This document shows positions 5,232 to 5,660 of a stretch of DNA of 5,660 nucleotides, piece after piece. The notes beneath the pieces were generated by a model, which saw only the letters and a list, made by a program, of their open reading frames with translations, ran no database searches and was not told the DNA's origin. A program made the position numbers and the translations under genes. Numbering within the stretch: the stretch's first letter is position 1; the number at the start of each line of letters is the position of its first letter. Origin of the DNA: Acidimicrobiia bacterium (GTDB lineage: Bacteria > Actinomycetota > Acidimicrobiia > Acidimicrobiales > Ilumatobacteraceae); assembly GCA_030425785.1 (NCBI GenBank), contig JAUHYJ010000273.1:1-5660 (forward strand). The letters are read 5' to 3'.

Positions 5232-5660
5232 TCAGCTCCTGGCCGCGACGGGCGCGTCCCAGGCACCGGAGCGAGCGGCGTTGCGGGCGAACGTCGCGAA
5301 GTCTCGGGCGGGTCGACCGAGGGCTCGCTGGACACCGTCGGCGGTGTACGCGTTGTGACCGAACACCTCCGAGAACAGGTAGGCCAGGTGCCCGACGAGC
5401 TCCTCGGGAACACCCTGGTCGGCTGCCGCGGCCGCATAGTCCTCGACCGACACGGGGACGTAGCGCATCTGGCTCGCGGTGGCCCGACCGAGTTCGGCGG
5501 CGACGTCGGCCATGCTGAGGAGCTGTGGGCTGGTCAGTTCGTACAGCTCCCCGATGTGGCCGTCGTCGGTGAGGGCGGCGACGGCGACGTCGGCGATGTC
5601 GTCGGCGTCCACCCACGGTTCGAGGGCGTCGCCGCCCGGCAGCACGATCTCGCCCGACAG
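5232..5660 (-). CDS. NmrA-like/SDR-type NAD(P)-binding protein, C-terminal part (5' end outside window)
   Basis: The frame is open to the window edge and gives the last 142 residues before the TGA at 5232-5234. The order of motifs is that of the C-terminal half of NmrA-like atypical short-chain dehydrogenases. LPGGDALEPWVDADDIADVA is the conserved step where the substrate lobe returns to the core. GELYELTSPQLLSMADVAAE is the usual block that follows, then a variable helical tail with RYVPVSVEDY and the EELVGHLAYLF helix. The Rossmann glycine motif would lie upstream, beyond the window. Relatives include NAD(P)H-dependent oxidoreductases and redox-sensing regulators, so the reaction cannot be given. 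An internal GTG at 5645 could be mistaken for the start, but the family pattern continues past it. It is the upstream neighbour of the DUF1772 gene. Confidence 0.82.
   Translation of the reverse strand: MSGEIVLPGGDALEPWVDADDIADVAVAALTDDGHIGELYELTSPQLLSMADVAAELGRATASQMRYVPVSVEDYAAAAADQGVPEELVGHLAYLFSEVFGHNAYTADGVQRALGRPARDFATFARNAARSGAWDAPVAARS

Overview
The window is GC-rich throughout, with G or C at nearly every third codon position in the real genes. It has tight gene overlaps and several GTG starts, which suggests a high-GC Gram-positive (actinobacterial) chromosome. This is a judgement from composition and protein style only. There are no rRNA, tRNA, IS or CRISPR signals.

Layout from left to right. 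(1) Positions 2-91 hold the last 29 codons of a plus-strand gene that starts outside the window. (2) A minus-strand operon runs from 3004 down to 143. It encodes an orphan NuoF-like NADH-oxidising flavo/iron-sulfur protein (1589-3004), a 2-phosphoglycerate-kinase-like protein (679-1587, 1 nt after the previous stop) and a HAD-family phosphatase (143-682, 4-nt stop/start overlap). (3) Positions 3005-3132 are an AT-rich divergent control region with an inverted repeat. (4) Positions 3133-4326 hold a plus-strand gene interrupted by one in-frame TGA at 3601-3603. (5) A 15-bp GC-rich hairpin (4327-4360) lies between convergent genes. (6) On the minus strand follow a possible small hypothetical gene (4340-4693), a DUF1772/anthrone-oxygenase-like membrane protein (4701-5201) and the 3' part of an NmrA-like NAD(P)-binding protein (5232-5660, running off the window).

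The main result is that gene (4) is best read as one selenoprotein rather than two short ORFs or a pseudogene. The protein on both sides of the TGA matches the PrdB/GrdB family (selenoprotein B of D-proline and glycine/sarcosine/betaine reductases). The TGA falls at that family's redox centre and gives a Sec-Pro-Phe-Cys (UxxC) motif. A stem-loop with the geometry of a bacterial SECIS element begins right after the TGA. The predicted product is 397 residues with Sec at 157, and it carries about 150 residues beyond the PrdB-like core.

The selenoprotein and the NuoF-like protein are transcribed divergently from one short control region. A reasonable but unproven inference is that the NuoF-like subunit passes electrons from NAD(P)H towards the UxxC reductase. 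The kinase and phosphatase behind it may act on phosphorylated C3 acids, but their link to the redox pair is unknown. No selenocysteine machinery and no pyruvoyl reductase partner is present here, so the Sec reading depends on the rest of the genome.
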